Below are positions 24,111 to 33,099 of a stretch of DNA of 33,392 nt, piece after piece; the first letter of the stretch is position 1, and each line of letters begins with the position of its first letter. This DNA is from Anabaena sp. FACHB-1237. GTDB lineage: Bacteria; Cyanobacteriota; Cyanobacteriia; Cyanobacteriales; Nostocaceae. The notes under the pieces were generated by a model. The model was given only the letters and a program-made list of their open reading frames with translations. It was not told the origin of the DNA and did no database searches. Made by a program: the position numbers and the translations under genes. Location of the stretch: the NCBI RefSeq assembly GCF_014696225.1, contig NZ_JACJPV010000044.1, positions 1-33,392 on the forward strand. Direction: 5' to 3'.

Positions 24111-25244
24111 TCAAATTAACCAACCTTTCAAACGTTTAGCAATATGGGGGCGGCGTAATTTTCGCATGGCTTTACTTTGAATTTGTCGCACTCTTTCACG
24201 AGAAAGATTGAACATATTTCCTACTTCTTCTAACGTACAAGGTTCACTAGTTGTTAACCCATAACGTAAAGAAATTACGTCTTTTTCTCTTGGTGTTAAT
24301 ACGTCTCCTAACACTTCCCAAATTTCCTGACGCATCATATTTTCATTCATTTTTGCTTCAGGAGATTGGTTATCTTCATCTTCCAATAAGTCCATTAATT
24401 CTGTGTCTTCTTCCTTACCCACACGATGGTTAAGTGATAATGCTTGACGACGTAATTGTTGTAATTGTCGTAATTGTTGCACTGTGATTTCTAGCGCTTC
24501 GGCCATTTCTGCTTCTGAGGGGTTGCGGGAAAGTTTTTGTTTAAGTTCTCGTTGGGCTTTTTTGAGTTTGTTTAATTTTTCTACTATATGTATTGGTAAG
24601 CGAATTGTGCGAGCATCATTAGCGATCGCTCTCGTAATTGCTTGTCTGATCCACCAATAAGCATAGGTAGAAAATTTATAACCTTTATCGGGATCAAATT
24701 TTTCTGTAGCCCGGTTTAAACCCATTGCACCTTCTTGAATTAAATCTAAAAAAGGCACTCCTCGATTCAAATATCTTTTCGCTATAGATACTACTAATCT
24801 TAAGTTAGAACGGATCATTTTTCTCTTAGCAACTCTACCTTGATATAAACGATGTTCTAGTTGCTTTTCTGTCATTTCTAACCGTAATGCTACTTGATTT
24901 TTAGTAGCTTCTTGTCCTAATTCTAATTCTAAATTAGCTTGTAAATCTTTTACTTCTTCTAAAAATCTGACTCGTTTGGCTAATTCTACTTCCTCTTCAG
25001 GTTTTAACAATGGATAACGCGCCATTTCTTTAAAAAACGCACCCACAGCATCATCATTTTCAGTTTTATTATATCCTGAAGGTCTGGCGGCAGCCATGTC
25101 ATCATCAATGTGATCTTCCACCTCTAAACTGTCTACAATTACCGCATCTTCCAAAATTACTTGATCTAGATTTTCCAATGATGGTTCTTCTTGATCACTA
25201 GCAATTTCTAGTATTTTCATTGTTCCTAATTCAGCAAGATTCAT
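24111..25244 (-). CDS. Group 2 RNA polymerase sigma factor (RpoD/SigA family)
   Basis: 377 residues. A sigma-70 protein with all of regions 1.2 to 4: region 1.2 from about residue 66, region 2 with NLRLVVSIAKRYLNRG and DLIQEGAMGLNRA, FSTYAYWWIRQAITRAIA (2.3-2.4, 191-208), region 3 around 220-290, and region 4 with the helix-turn-helix TLEEVGNMFNLSRERVRQI (337-355). The N-terminus (1-65) is short and acidic. The sequence differs from the primary SigA of Nostocales in region 1 and ends in PHIAKRLKGWLI, so I class it as a non-essential group 2 factor (SigB-SigE type). Which letter applies is not decided. Such factors respond to nitrogen, carbon, light or stress conditions. Confidence 0.92.
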   Translation of the reverse strand: MNLAELGTMKILEIASDQEEPSLENLDQVILEDAVIVDSLEVEDHIDDDMAAARPSGYNKTENDDAVGAFFKEMARYPLLKPEEEVELAKRVRFLEEVKDLQANLELELGQEATKNQVALRLEMTEKQLEHRLYQGRVAKRKMIRSNLRLVVSIAKRYLNRGVPFLDLIQEGAMGLNRATEKFDPDKGYKFSTYAYWWIRQAITRAIANDARTIRLPIHIVEKLNKLKKAQRELKQKLSRNPSEAEMAEALEITVQQLRQLQQLRRQALSLNHRVGKEEDTELMDLLEDEDNQSPEAKMNENMMRQEIWEVLGDVLTPREKDVISLRYGLTTSEPCTLEEVGNMFNLSRERVRQIQSKAMRKLRRPHIAKRLKGWLI

Positions 25245-26389
25245 AGTTTTTTAGGGATATTTACTTTGTTTGGTAAATAATTGAACGACAAATTTCTCCT
25301 GGTATTTTGGTAATGTGCCACATTTGCCGAGATTATTTTTTGACTTATGGTTTTACAGATAGACACAACCTATAATGATTAATCAGTTTCCTGTAGTTAT
25401 AGATTCCTTTAAACTCTATAATTCACGAAAATGCACAGACGTTTTACAGGTTTTATGACATTTGACATATCCTAATTCATTCAGGAACAAGAATACAGAA
25501 TATAGAATAAATCACATTTTTCGCTATGGAAGTGATAATTCCCACAAAACAGATGATGCTTGATATGATCGTTTTTGGCCACATTATCAAATTGAACTCC
25601 TGCATTATTCCTATATTTGTCAGTATTCATCAGTCAGTTTTTTTAGGTTGATACCTAAACACATTCTTGCATAATCTTTAAATTATCAAAATGCTGACTG
25701 TTGATTCCTTATCTATATTCTTTATTCTTGGATTAATTCCCAATTATGTCAAACCCCCTCAAAATAACTTTAACAAATATCAAAATTTTAGGTACAAAAT
25801 CCTATATATTAAATTTTCGTATTTTTTTAACAAAGTTTCTCCAGGTTTCCGGTTGTTGTTTAATATTGTTGTTCTTACCATGTTCTTAATTATTGAATTT
25901 ACCTCTACGAAAATTTACTAAATAATACACACTACCAAAAATCTAATAATTATCAGGATAATATTGATTGTTTAACAATATCCCATATCTAAAAAACATT
26001 TAATATCTATCAATGGTGATAAAATATCTACTACTTATTTGGTAATTTTTAAATTTTATATAACTTTATATAACAATTATAGGTAATTTTTTCCTCAAGA
26101 TATATACATTGTTTTGGTAATTTACGGGAGTAATTTCTTTGCGTAATTTTTATATATTATTAAAGTACATTAAACTAGTTAATTTAATAACAATTAATAG
26201 ATTTTTGATATTTCACATATCCTCAAGGATATATTCACTAACATAGATCCTCCAATTCTCTAAGAAATCGGGGATCTTTTGGGGATATAAAGTTTACAAT
26301 TGGCTAAATATGTAGTAAAACTATCATAGTGTCATAATCATCAAAATCTCCAAACCAAAATTACGGGGAATTTTAGGAAATTTAAAGTT
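25245..26389. other. Long AT-rich divergent spacer (1.1 kb)
   Basis: Between the sigma-factor gene (leftwards) and priA (rightwards). It is very AT-rich. A frame at 25691-25921 encodes 76 residues, but its composition (Phe/Ile/Asn/Lys-rich) is what AT-rich noise gives and there is no ribosome binding site, so I do not call it. Apart from the palindrome at 26245-26277 I see no element. An unusually long sigma-factor leader or a small RNA could be here, but nothing proves it. Confidence 0.6.
26245..26277. repeat. Palindromic hairpin repeat (copy 8, degenerate)
   Basis: AGATCCTCCAATTCTC faces AAGAAATCGGGGATCT with several mismatches. It lies about 110 bp upstream of priA and is followed by TTTT. 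Confidence 0.65.
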
Positions 26390-28900
26390 ATGTATAGTAT
26401 TAGTGTCAATTTATCTAAGTTATCTACTGTTGCTGAGTCTCAAGGTTTATATCAAACTGCGAGTAATCAAAATAATCTCTATTCTTGGGTAGAAGTTTTG
26501 GTAGACTGTCCAGGATGTACTGATTTATTAACCTATAAAATTCCTAGTCATTTAGAAGTTAAACCTGGGGATATTTTAAGTGTTCCTTTTGGTGCAACTC
26601 AAGTGGGAGGTATTGCAATTAAGTTATTAAATCAACCTCCTGCCAATTTACCTTGGGAAAAAATTAAGGATGTGGAAGATATAGTGAGTCGTGCTTTTTT
26701 TCCTCCTAGTTATTGGAGTTTATTAAATCAAGTTGCCCTTTATTATTATACTCCTTTAATGCAGGTAATTCGTGTGGCTTTACCTCCTGGTTTATTAGGA
26801 AGATCACAACGTCGCTTAAAGTTAACTGAGTTAGGAAAACAAGATTTATCTATATATATTAATCCCATTGCACAACAAGTCTTAAATCTTTTACAAAAAC
26901 AACCAACAGGAGATTATAGTTATTATTATATTCAGCAAAAAATTAAGGTTGCTTATCGCGGTATTCGAGAATTATTAAGATTAGGTTTAGCTGAAAGTTA
27001 TTTAGAACCTCCTAAGTTAAATCAGCCTAAGTTACAAAAGTCTGTTACTTTAATAAATAATGATCCCCTAGATTTAACTACTAAACAAAAAGACATTATT
27101 GAAGTATTAAGAAGAAATGGTGGTGAAATGTGGCAAACGGAATTATTACAAATTTCTCATAGTAGTAGTTCTAGCTTAAAAGCCTTGTGTAATAAGGATT
27201 ATATTGTCATAGATCAGCGCGAAATTCTACGGAGAGAGCAGGGAATTAAAGTTGATAAAGATGGAGAAAAAACTTTAACAAATGAACAAGAAGAGGCTTT
27301 AAAAGTTATTAATTCTTTAAATAGTTTTTCTCAGGTTTTGTTACATGGAGTGACAGGATCAGGAAAGACAGAAGTATATTTACAAGCGATCGCTCCTTTA
27401 ATAAACCAGAAAAAATCGGCTTTAATATTAGTACCAGAAATTGGACTAACTCCCCAGCTTACTGATAGATTTCGCGCTCGTTTTGGTGATCAGGTTTATG
27501 TTTATCATAGTGCTCTTTCTGAAGGGGAAAGATACGATACTTGGCGTAAAATGCTCACCGCAGAACCACAAATTATCATCGGAACACGCAGTGCAGTTTT
27601 TGCACCTTTACCCAACTTAGGGTTAATAATTCTTGACGAAGAACACGATAGTAGTTTTAAACAAGATCAACCTATACCAACATATCATGCTCGCACGGTT
27701 GCCCAATGGCGAGCAGAATTGGAAAATTGTCCTTTAATATTAGGATCGGCCACTCCATCTTTAGAAAGTTGGGTAAATTTAGGAGGGAAATTTTCCCGAT
27801 CATCTCACAATAATTCCCATTATTTATCATTACCCACAAGGATTAATTCTCGACCATTACCTCCTGTGGAAATAGTGGATATGCGGGAGGAATTAAAAAC
27901 AGGAAATAGGTCTATTTTTAGTCGCAAATTGCAAAATTCTTTACAACAACTGCAACAAACAGGACAACAAGGGATCTTATTTATTCATCGTCGCGGACAT
28001 AGTACCTTTGTGTCTTGTCGCAGTTGTGGCTACGTTATAGAATGTCCTCATTGTGATGTTTCATTGTCCTATCATCACGTGGAAACAACAGCACCAGAAT
28101 TATTGATCTGTCATTATTGTAACTATCAGCGATCGCATCCTCCCCATTGTCCCGAATGTAGTTCTCCATACCTCAAATTTTTCGGTAGTGGGACACAAAA
28201 AGTTGCAGAAGAATTGAGAAAACAATTTCCTGAATTACGTTTAATTAGATTTGATAGCGATACTACTCGCACTAAGGATGCCCATCGTACTCTCATTAGT
28301 AAATTTGCTAATGGAGAAGCGGATTTATTAATAGGTACACAAATGATTACAAAAGGACTAGATTTACCCCAGGTTACATTAGTGGGTGTAGTGGCGGCGG
28401 ATGGATTATTACACCTATCCGATTATCGCGCTAATGAGCGCACATTTCAAACTTTAACCCAAGTTGCAGGAAGAGCAGGAAGAGGGGAAGATCCAGGAAA
28501 GGTGATCATTCAAACCTATACTCCCGAACATCCCGTAATTGCAGCAGTGCAACAACATGATTATCATAGTTTTTCTACAAGAGAATTAGCACAAAGACAA
28601 ACTCTCAATTATCCACCATTAGGAAGACTAATTTTATTAAAGCTGAGTAGTTTAGATCCCATTCAAGTGCAAAATACTGCACAAATTATTGCTGTAAAAT
28701 TGACAGAAAAGGAAGATTTAGAAATATTAGGACCTGCTCCAGCTAGTATCTTACGGGTAGCAAACCGTTATAGATGGCAAATATTGATTAAATTCCCACC
28801 AGATACATTACCAAATTTACCAGATTGGGAAGATGTGCGATCGCTTTGTCCCAAATCAGTAAGTTTAACAATTGATGTGGATCCGGTCAATATTATGTAG
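26390..28900 (+). CDS. priA: Primosomal replication-restart helicase PriA
   Basis: 836 residues. Recognises stalled replication forks and reloads the replisome. An N-terminal fork-binding domain (to about 210) includes YSWVEVLVDCP and VPFGATQVGG. The helicase core has Walker A GVTGSGKT (320-327), DEEH (416-419), GSATPS (452-457), a GTQMITKGLD segment and QVAGRAGRG (motif VI). The inserted zinc-binding region has eight cysteines in four CxxC pairs (543/546, 552/555, 574/577, 587/590), as expected for PriA. It is about 100 residues longer than E. coli PriA, partly through a 30-residue N-terminal extension that may not be translated if a later start is used. Confidence 0.96.
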   Translation: MYSISVNLSKLSTVAESQGLYQTASNQNNLYSWVEVLVDCPGCTDLLTYKIPSHLEVKPGDILSVPFGATQVGGIAIKLLNQPPANLPWEKIKDVEDIVSRAFFPPSYWSLLNQVALYYYTPLMQVIRVALPPGLLGRSQRRLKLTELGKQDLSIYINPIAQQVLNLLQKQPTGDYSYYYIQQKIKVAYRGIRELLRLGLAESYLEPPKLNQPKLQKSVTLINNDPLDLTTKQKDIIEVLRRNGGEMWQTELLQISHSSSSSLKALCNKDYIVIDQREILRREQGIKVDKDGEKTLTNEQEEALKVINSLNSFSQVLLHGVTGSGKTEVYLQAIAPLINQKKSALILVPEIGLTPQLTDRFRARFGDQVYVYHSALSEGERYDTWRKMLTAEPQIIIGTRSAVFAPLPNLGLIILDEEHDSSFKQDQPIPTYHARTVAQWRAELENCPLILGSATPSLESWVNLGGKFSRSSHNNSHYLSLPTRINSRPLPPVEIVDMREELKTGNRSIFSRKLQNSLQQLQQTGQQGILFIHRRGHSTFVSCRSCGYVIECPHCDVSLSYHHVETTAPELLICHYCNYQRSHPPHCPECSSPYLKFFGSGTQKVAEELRKQFPELRLIRFDSDTTRTKDAHRTLISKFANGEADLLIGTQMITKGLDLPQVTLVGVVAADGLLHLSDYRANERTFQTLTQVAGRAGRGEDPGKVIIQTYTPEHPVIAAVQQHDYHSFSTRELAQRQTLNYPPLGRLILLKLSSLDPIQVQNTAQIIAVKLTEKEDLEILGPAPASILRVANRYRWQILIKFPPDTLPNLPDWEDVRSLCPKSVSLTIDVDPVNIM

Positions 28901-29358
28901 GATAATGTAATTGCACTAAACTACTTTTTACTTGACATGAAGAAACGAATACTAAGCTAATGTGCAGCACTCACTTTATAATTAAAAAACCTGAAGTTAC
29001 AGTAGCACAAGCATCTTGCTTGTATTAATTATTCAAGTTAAAAGCACAACAGCTTATAATATTTTAAATTCCTTGTAATGAATAATTTGTGAAGAATTTT
29101 CCATTCAAATGTTGAATAATAGAGGACTGACACAATTGGCACATTAGTATTGTGTGTTTCGACAAGCTCACAAACCATGTCAGACAGTATAAATCATGTA
29201 AATAAGCAAATTGTTCATATCTGACGCACCCTACAACAGATTTTTAGTGTGACACTTGCTTAAGTCCTATAATAGCTGCACCTAACTGGTTTTAACGAAC
29301 TTGAGGTTTTAATTTTTCCCAACCCATGGGACTGCTGACTCGGTGACTCTTATATCTA
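28901..29358. other. Intergenic region with a 147-bp element
   Basis: 458 bp between the convergent priA and response-regulator genes. It holds an AAGCATCTTGCTTG palindromic stretch near 29008 and the MITE-like element at 29123-29269. No ORF is supported. Confidence 0.65.
29123..29269 (+). mobile_element. MITE-like element, about 147 bp (copy B)
   Basis: Full-length partner of 14755-14903, with the same order of blocks: AATTGGCACATTAG, TTCGACAAGCTCA, CAGTATAAATCATGTAAATA, TCTGACGCACCCTACAACAG, then CACTTGCTTAAGTCCTA. The left end AGGACTGACACAATTGGCAC is an imperfect inverted repeat of the right end. Confidence 0.8.
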
Positions 29359-29748
29359 CTACAGCAAAGCCACAATTTGATCAATAAACTCTTGATGATC
29401 AACTACAGGCTTAGAAATATAGCCATCAGCACCGCTTTGTTTTAAAAAGTTCTCTCTATCACCTTCCATAGCGTGTGCTGTAACTAAAATAATTGGTAAT
29501 TTAGATGTTTGTGGATCAGATTTTAACATTTGGGTAATTTTAATCCCATCCACAGACTTACCCTGATAAACACTGTGAGAGAGAGAAACATCCATTAAAA
29601 TGAGGTGAATTGCTCCAGTTTGAGCAATAGACATCACTTCTTCCACATTTTCTGTATGTTTTACTTCTAAACCACCGCGTTTAGTTAAAATTTTAGAAAA
29701 AACACGGGCATTAATTAAATCATCTTCTACAATAAGAACTGTTTTCAT
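29359..29748 (-). CDS. Single-domain response regulator (CheY/DivK-like)
   Basis: 129 residues consisting only of a receiver domain. The acidic pair is E8/D9/D10 (VEDD), the phosphorylated Asp is D53 in LILMDVSL, the switch Thr is T90 in ILVTAHA, and the conserved Lys is K113 in YISKPV. There is no output domain, so it acts by protein-protein contact within a phosphorelay, as DivK- and CheY-type proteins do. No sensor kinase is adjacent, so the partner is unknown. Confidence 0.93.
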   Translation of the reverse strand: MKTVLIVEDDLINARVFSKILTKRGGLEVKHTENVEEVMSIAQTGAIHLILMDVSLSHSVYQGKSVDGIKITQMLKSDPQTSKLPIILVTAHAMEGDRENFLKQSGADGYISKPVVDHQEFIDQIVALL

Positions 29749-30005
29749 GGGACTTTAAGTGATAAAACCAATATAGATGTATATCTAAACCAAAAAGTGT
29801 CAGTTTGATTTTTTAGAGCGAATATGCTGATATAACATCAAATACTATAGTAACCTAAGTTGCTAATTAGGAGTCAGCTATGAGCTATCAGCACTTAAGA
29901 GTTAAGAGATCAAGAACTAAGTAGTTTATAATAACTTAGAAATAGCTATTTACCAACTATTAACCCAAGTTGCTAGTTATTAATTTTCGGATATTTTGTA
30001 GTCTT

Positions 30006-30069
30006 TAGGGTGCGTCAGACAGAATAATTTAGGTTAAAATTACCAATTTTAAGATTCTGACGCACCCTA
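30006..30069. mobile_element. Short element with perfect 14-bp inverted repeats
   Basis: TAGGGTGCGTCAGA (30006-30019) is the exact reverse complement of TCTGACGCACCCTA (30056-30069), with 36 AT-rich bases between. The arm is also found within the 146-bp elements and at 6642-6701. Confidence 0.75.
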
Positions 30070-30098
30070 CTTCATCTAACTGGCAACTTACGTTATTA

Positions 30099-30119
30099 GC
30101 TGAAAGCTGAAAGCTGAAA
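30099..30119 (+). repeat. Heptanucleotide tandem repeat
   Basis: Three exact GCTGAAA units plus a partial fourth, about 64 bp upstream of the topoisomerase start codon. Confidence 0.85.
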
Positions 30120-30182
30120 GCTAACTGATTATATATAGCTTGTAGCTTATTAATGTGTAGTGAAATTTCAGGGAAGAACCTC

Positions 30183-32681
30183 ATGGCAAAACAGATAAAC
30201 CTTCTTGGTAAGGGACAGGTGATCACTACGGCTCTACATACGGAGATGCAAAGGTCCTACTTAGAATATGCCATGAGTGTAATTGTGGGAAGGGCTTTAC
30301 CAGATGTGCGTGATGGGCTAAAACCTGTACATCGGCGAATTTTGTACGCTATGCACGAACTGGGGTTAACTCCCGATCGCCCTTATCGAAAATGCGCTCG
30401 TGTGGTAGGAGATGTATTAGGTAAATACCATCCTCATGGTGATCAGTCAGTATATGATGCTTTAGTACGGTTAGTACAGGACTTTTCTAGCCGTTATCCC
30501 CTATTAGCAGGACATGGTAATTTTGGCAGTGTGGATAATGATCCTCCTGCTGCTATGCGTTATACAGAGACCCGTCTCGCTGCTGTGGGACAGGAGGGAA
30601 TGTTAACGGAAATTGGCGATGAAACGGTAGAATTTATCGGTAACTTTGATAATTCTCAAGAAGAACCTACGGTATTACCCGCGCAGTTACCATTTTTGTT
30701 ACTTAATGGTTGTGCTGGTATTGCGGTAGGTATGGCTACGAATATTCCTCCCCACAATTTAGGGGAAATAGTTGATGGTTTAATTGCCTTAATTGATGAT
30801 CCTGAATTATCAGATGATAAGTTATGGGAATTAATTCCTGGTCCTGATTTTCCCACAGGTGGAGAAATTGTGGGTTATGCTGGTATTCGAGAAGCCTATA
30901 GTTCTGGTAAAGGTTCTATTGTTTTACGCGGTATTGTTAAAGTGGAGGAAATTCCCGCATCTAGGGGAACGAAAAAACGCACTGCTTTAATAGTGACAGA
31001 ATTACCTTTTCAGGTAAATAAGGCTGCTTGGATCGAAAAAATGGCCGATTTGGTGAATCAGGGTAAACTAGTTGGTATCTCTGATATTCGGGATGAAAGC
31101 GATCGTGATGGTATGCGCGTGGTTATTGAACTGAAACGAGACGCTCATCCCCAGGATATTCTCCAGCATTTATATCATCAAACCGCTTTACAAACCACTT
31201 TTGGGGCGATTATTTTGGCTTTGGTAGATGGCCAACCACGTCAATTGAGTTTACGTCAGGTTTTACAGGAATTTCTCAAGTTTCGTGAAGATACTCTCAA
31301 CCGTCGTTATCGTTATGAGTTGGATAAAGCTGAAAGTCGAGTACATTTAGTTGCTGGGTTACTTCAGGCTTTAGCTAATTTAGATGATGTGATTAACATT
31401 TTACGTCAAGCCCCGGATGGTAGTACTGCCAAAATGACACTTTCTACTCGTTTGCAATTAACTGATGTTCAAGCGGATGCTATTCTGTCCATGCCTTTAC
31501 GTCGTCTCACTAGTTTAGAGCAACAACATTTACAAAAGGAATTTACAGAACTTAATCAACAAATTAGTTTATTAAGAAATCTGTTAGAAGATAGAAAAGA
31601 ATTGTTAAAGGCTTTGAAAAAAGATTTGCGATCGCTCAAACGTAAATACAGCGATGCTAGACGGACTAAAATTATCACAGTGGTAGAAACACTTACAGAA
31701 GAAAAAACTAGCAGAAAATCTACTACTAGTAAAGAAGAAGTTCAGCAAACCCAACAACCTCCAGAACCAGCAATTTTAGAAATTACTCAAAGAGGTTATA
31801 TTCGTCGTCTTTCTCCTAATAATAAAAAAGGGAAAATAGATAATGGTGTAACTGAAAATGATTTTGTTGTACAAACAGAAATTACAGACACTCATAAAGA
31901 TTTATTAATCTTAACCAATAGTGGTAAGGTGTATCCAATTACAGTGGGTGATATTCCTTTAACTACAGGGCGATCGCCGAGAGGAACACCATTAATTACC
32001 ATGTTAACCAATACCGCTCAAGGTAATATTGAAAGTATAATTAGTCGTTTTTCCTTATCAGAAAATTATCAAGATCAGCAAATAGTTTTATTAACGATGC
32101 AAGGAAGAATTAAACGACTTTCTTTAACAGAATTTACCAATATTTCTCGGCGCGGAATTACAATTTTAAAACTTAAAGATGATGATCAATTATCATTTTT
32201 ACAATTTACAAACCCTGGACAAAATCTCATTTTAGCTAGTTCTAGTGGTCGTTTATTAAAATTCCCCATCAATGATGAACAATTGCCCATCATGGGTAGA
32301 GGTGCTATGGGTTTACAAGCATTCCGGCTGTTAAGTAATCAACAGATGGTAGGTTGTGTTAATGTGCATCAAGATGAGGAATTATTATTAGTGACTCAGG
32401 AAGGATATGGCAAGATTTTGTCAGCAAATCAGTTAAAATCAGCAAATAGAGGAGATTTAGGTACACAAATTTTGAAGTTTACCAATAAAACAGATCATTT
32501 AGCAGCGATGATCTCCCTTGCTGATATTGGGGAAATTGCAGTAATGACCAATAAAGATAAGATTATCCGCATAGCAGTAAGTTCATTATCAAATTCTAAG
32601 GATAGTAAAGGGGAGTTAATTTGTTCTCTGAACCGAGATGAGACAATTGTTACTGTGAAGGGAATAGGGAATAGGGAATAA
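30183..32681 (+). CDS. gyrA: Type IIA topoisomerase subunit A (GyrA/ParC-like paralogue)
   Basis: 832 residues from the ATG at 30183, chosen because GGGAAG sits at the right distance and MAKQINLLGKGQ fits; an ATG ten codons upstream is less likely. Cleaves and rejoins both DNA strands with a GyrB/ParE partner. The breakage domain has the winged-helix segment KYHPHGDQSVYDALVR (81-96) and the catalytic tyrosine Y127 in AAMRYTETR. A coiled-coil region (about 360-500) and six C-terminal beta-propeller repeats (about 530-820) follow. The canonical GyrA-box QRRGGKG is replaced by a weak SRRGITI. Cyanobacteria carry two GyrA-like genes; this appears to be the less classical one. Whether it acts as gyrase or topo IV cannot be settled by sequence alone. 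Confidence 0.9.
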   Translation: MAKQINLLGKGQVITTALHTEMQRSYLEYAMSVIVGRALPDVRDGLKPVHRRILYAMHELGLTPDRPYRKCARVVGDVLGKYHPHGDQSVYDALVRLVQDFSSRYPLLAGHGNFGSVDNDPPAAMRYTETRLAAVGQEGMLTEIGDETVEFIGNFDNSQEEPTVLPAQLPFLLLNGCAGIAVGMATNIPPHNLGEIVDGLIALIDDPELSDDKLWELIPGPDFPTGGEIVGYAGIREAYSSGKGSIVLRGIVKVEEIPASRGTKKRTALIVTELPFQVNKAAWIEKMADLVNQGKLVGISDIRDESDRDGMRVVIELKRDAHPQDILQHLYHQTALQTTFGAIILALVDGQPRQLSLRQVLQEFLKFREDTLNRRYRYELDKAESRVHLVAGLLQALANLDDVINILRQAPDGSTAKMTLSTRLQLTDVQADAILSMPLRRLTSLEQQHLQKEFTELNQQISLLRNLLEDRKELLKALKKDLRSLKRKYSDARRTKIITVVETLTEEKTSRKSTTSKEEVQQTQQPPEPAILEITQRGYIRRLSPNNKKGKIDNGVTENDFVVQTEITDTHKDLLILTNSGKVYPITVGDIPLTTGRSPRGTPLITMLTNTAQGNIESIISRFSLSENYQDQQIVLLTMQGRIKRLSLTEFTNISRRGITILKLKDDDQLSFLQFTNPGQNLILASSSGRLLKFPINDEQLPIMGRGAMGLQAFRLLSNQQMVGCVNVHQDEELLLVTQEGYGKILSANQLKSANRGDLGTQILKFTNKTDHLAAMISLADIGEIAVMTNKDKIIRIAVSSLSNSKDSKGELICSLNRDETIVTVKGIGNRE

Positions 32682-32691
32682 ATAGGTAATT

Positions 32692-32722
32692 TAAGCCTCT
32701 TTCTTTGTGGGGGAGAGGTTTA
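32692..32722 (+). terminator. Stem-loop after the topoisomerase gene
   Basis: AAGCCTCT faces AGAGGTTT, forming an 8-bp stem (one G:U pair) about 10 bp after the stop codon. There is no clear T-run, so it may be a weak terminator or another repeat. Confidence 0.45.
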
Positions 32723-32764
32723 TGTACTAGAAGCGAATTTATCTGGAATCTACAAAATAATATT

Positions 32765-33099
32765 ATGACTAATGATGTTAAAATTTATAATCAGTCTAAT
32801 TCTGAGATAGATTGGAAGTATCTGGAAGCATCCCAGCAATTGCAGCTAGATAAACAAAATTATGGTGCTGATTATATTCATATTTATGTTGATGATATAG
32901 AAGGTAGTTGGGAAGATGATTTAACAGACTATATTGTGAACAGGGAAATTATCAATTTGCTTTTGATACTTTAACAGCTTGTGATGATTTGTTCAACCAG
33001 CCAGAAAACTATGAAAAGGGTTTAGAACTTTATGGTTATTTGCTGGAAATGTTAAATTTAGAATGTGCAAAAAATGAACTTACAAAAATTACAACCTAG
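32765..33099 (+). pseudogene. Small acidic gene of unknown function, apparently split by a frameshift
   Basis: From ATG 32765 a frame begins MTNDVKIYNQSN and continues through DYIHIYVDDIEGSWEDDL, then runs into non-protein-like sequence and stops at 32972. In the -1 frame, an open stretch beginning after 32919 continues with GNYQFAFDTLTACDDLF and NYEKGLELYGYLLEMLNLE to a TAG at 33097. Adding one base near 32940 would join both into one protein of about 111 residues. I recognise no family. The gene ends inside the start of the restriction-modification gene (26-bp overlap), implying a coupled operon. The lesion could be real or an assembly error. The upstream in-frame ATG at 32720 would add 15 implausible residues. 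Confidence 0.5.

Larger units (their letters stand above)
29749..30182. other. Divergent spacer with repeat elements
   Basis: 434 bp between the response regulator and the topoisomerase gene. It holds the perfect inverted-repeat element at 30006-30069 and the heptamer repeat at 30099-30119. The topoisomerase promoter should lie here but is not identifiable by eye. Confidence 0.6.

Noticed and set aside
25691..25921. 76-codon plus-strand frame in the AT-rich spacer
   Set aside because: Phe/Ile/Asn/Lys-rich product as expected from random AT-rich DNA, with no ribosome binding site and no family resemblance.
30029..30226. Minus-strand 65-codon frame over the topoisomerase start
   Set aside because: It is antisense to the repeat element and the start of the topoisomerase gene, and the product has no recognisable features.
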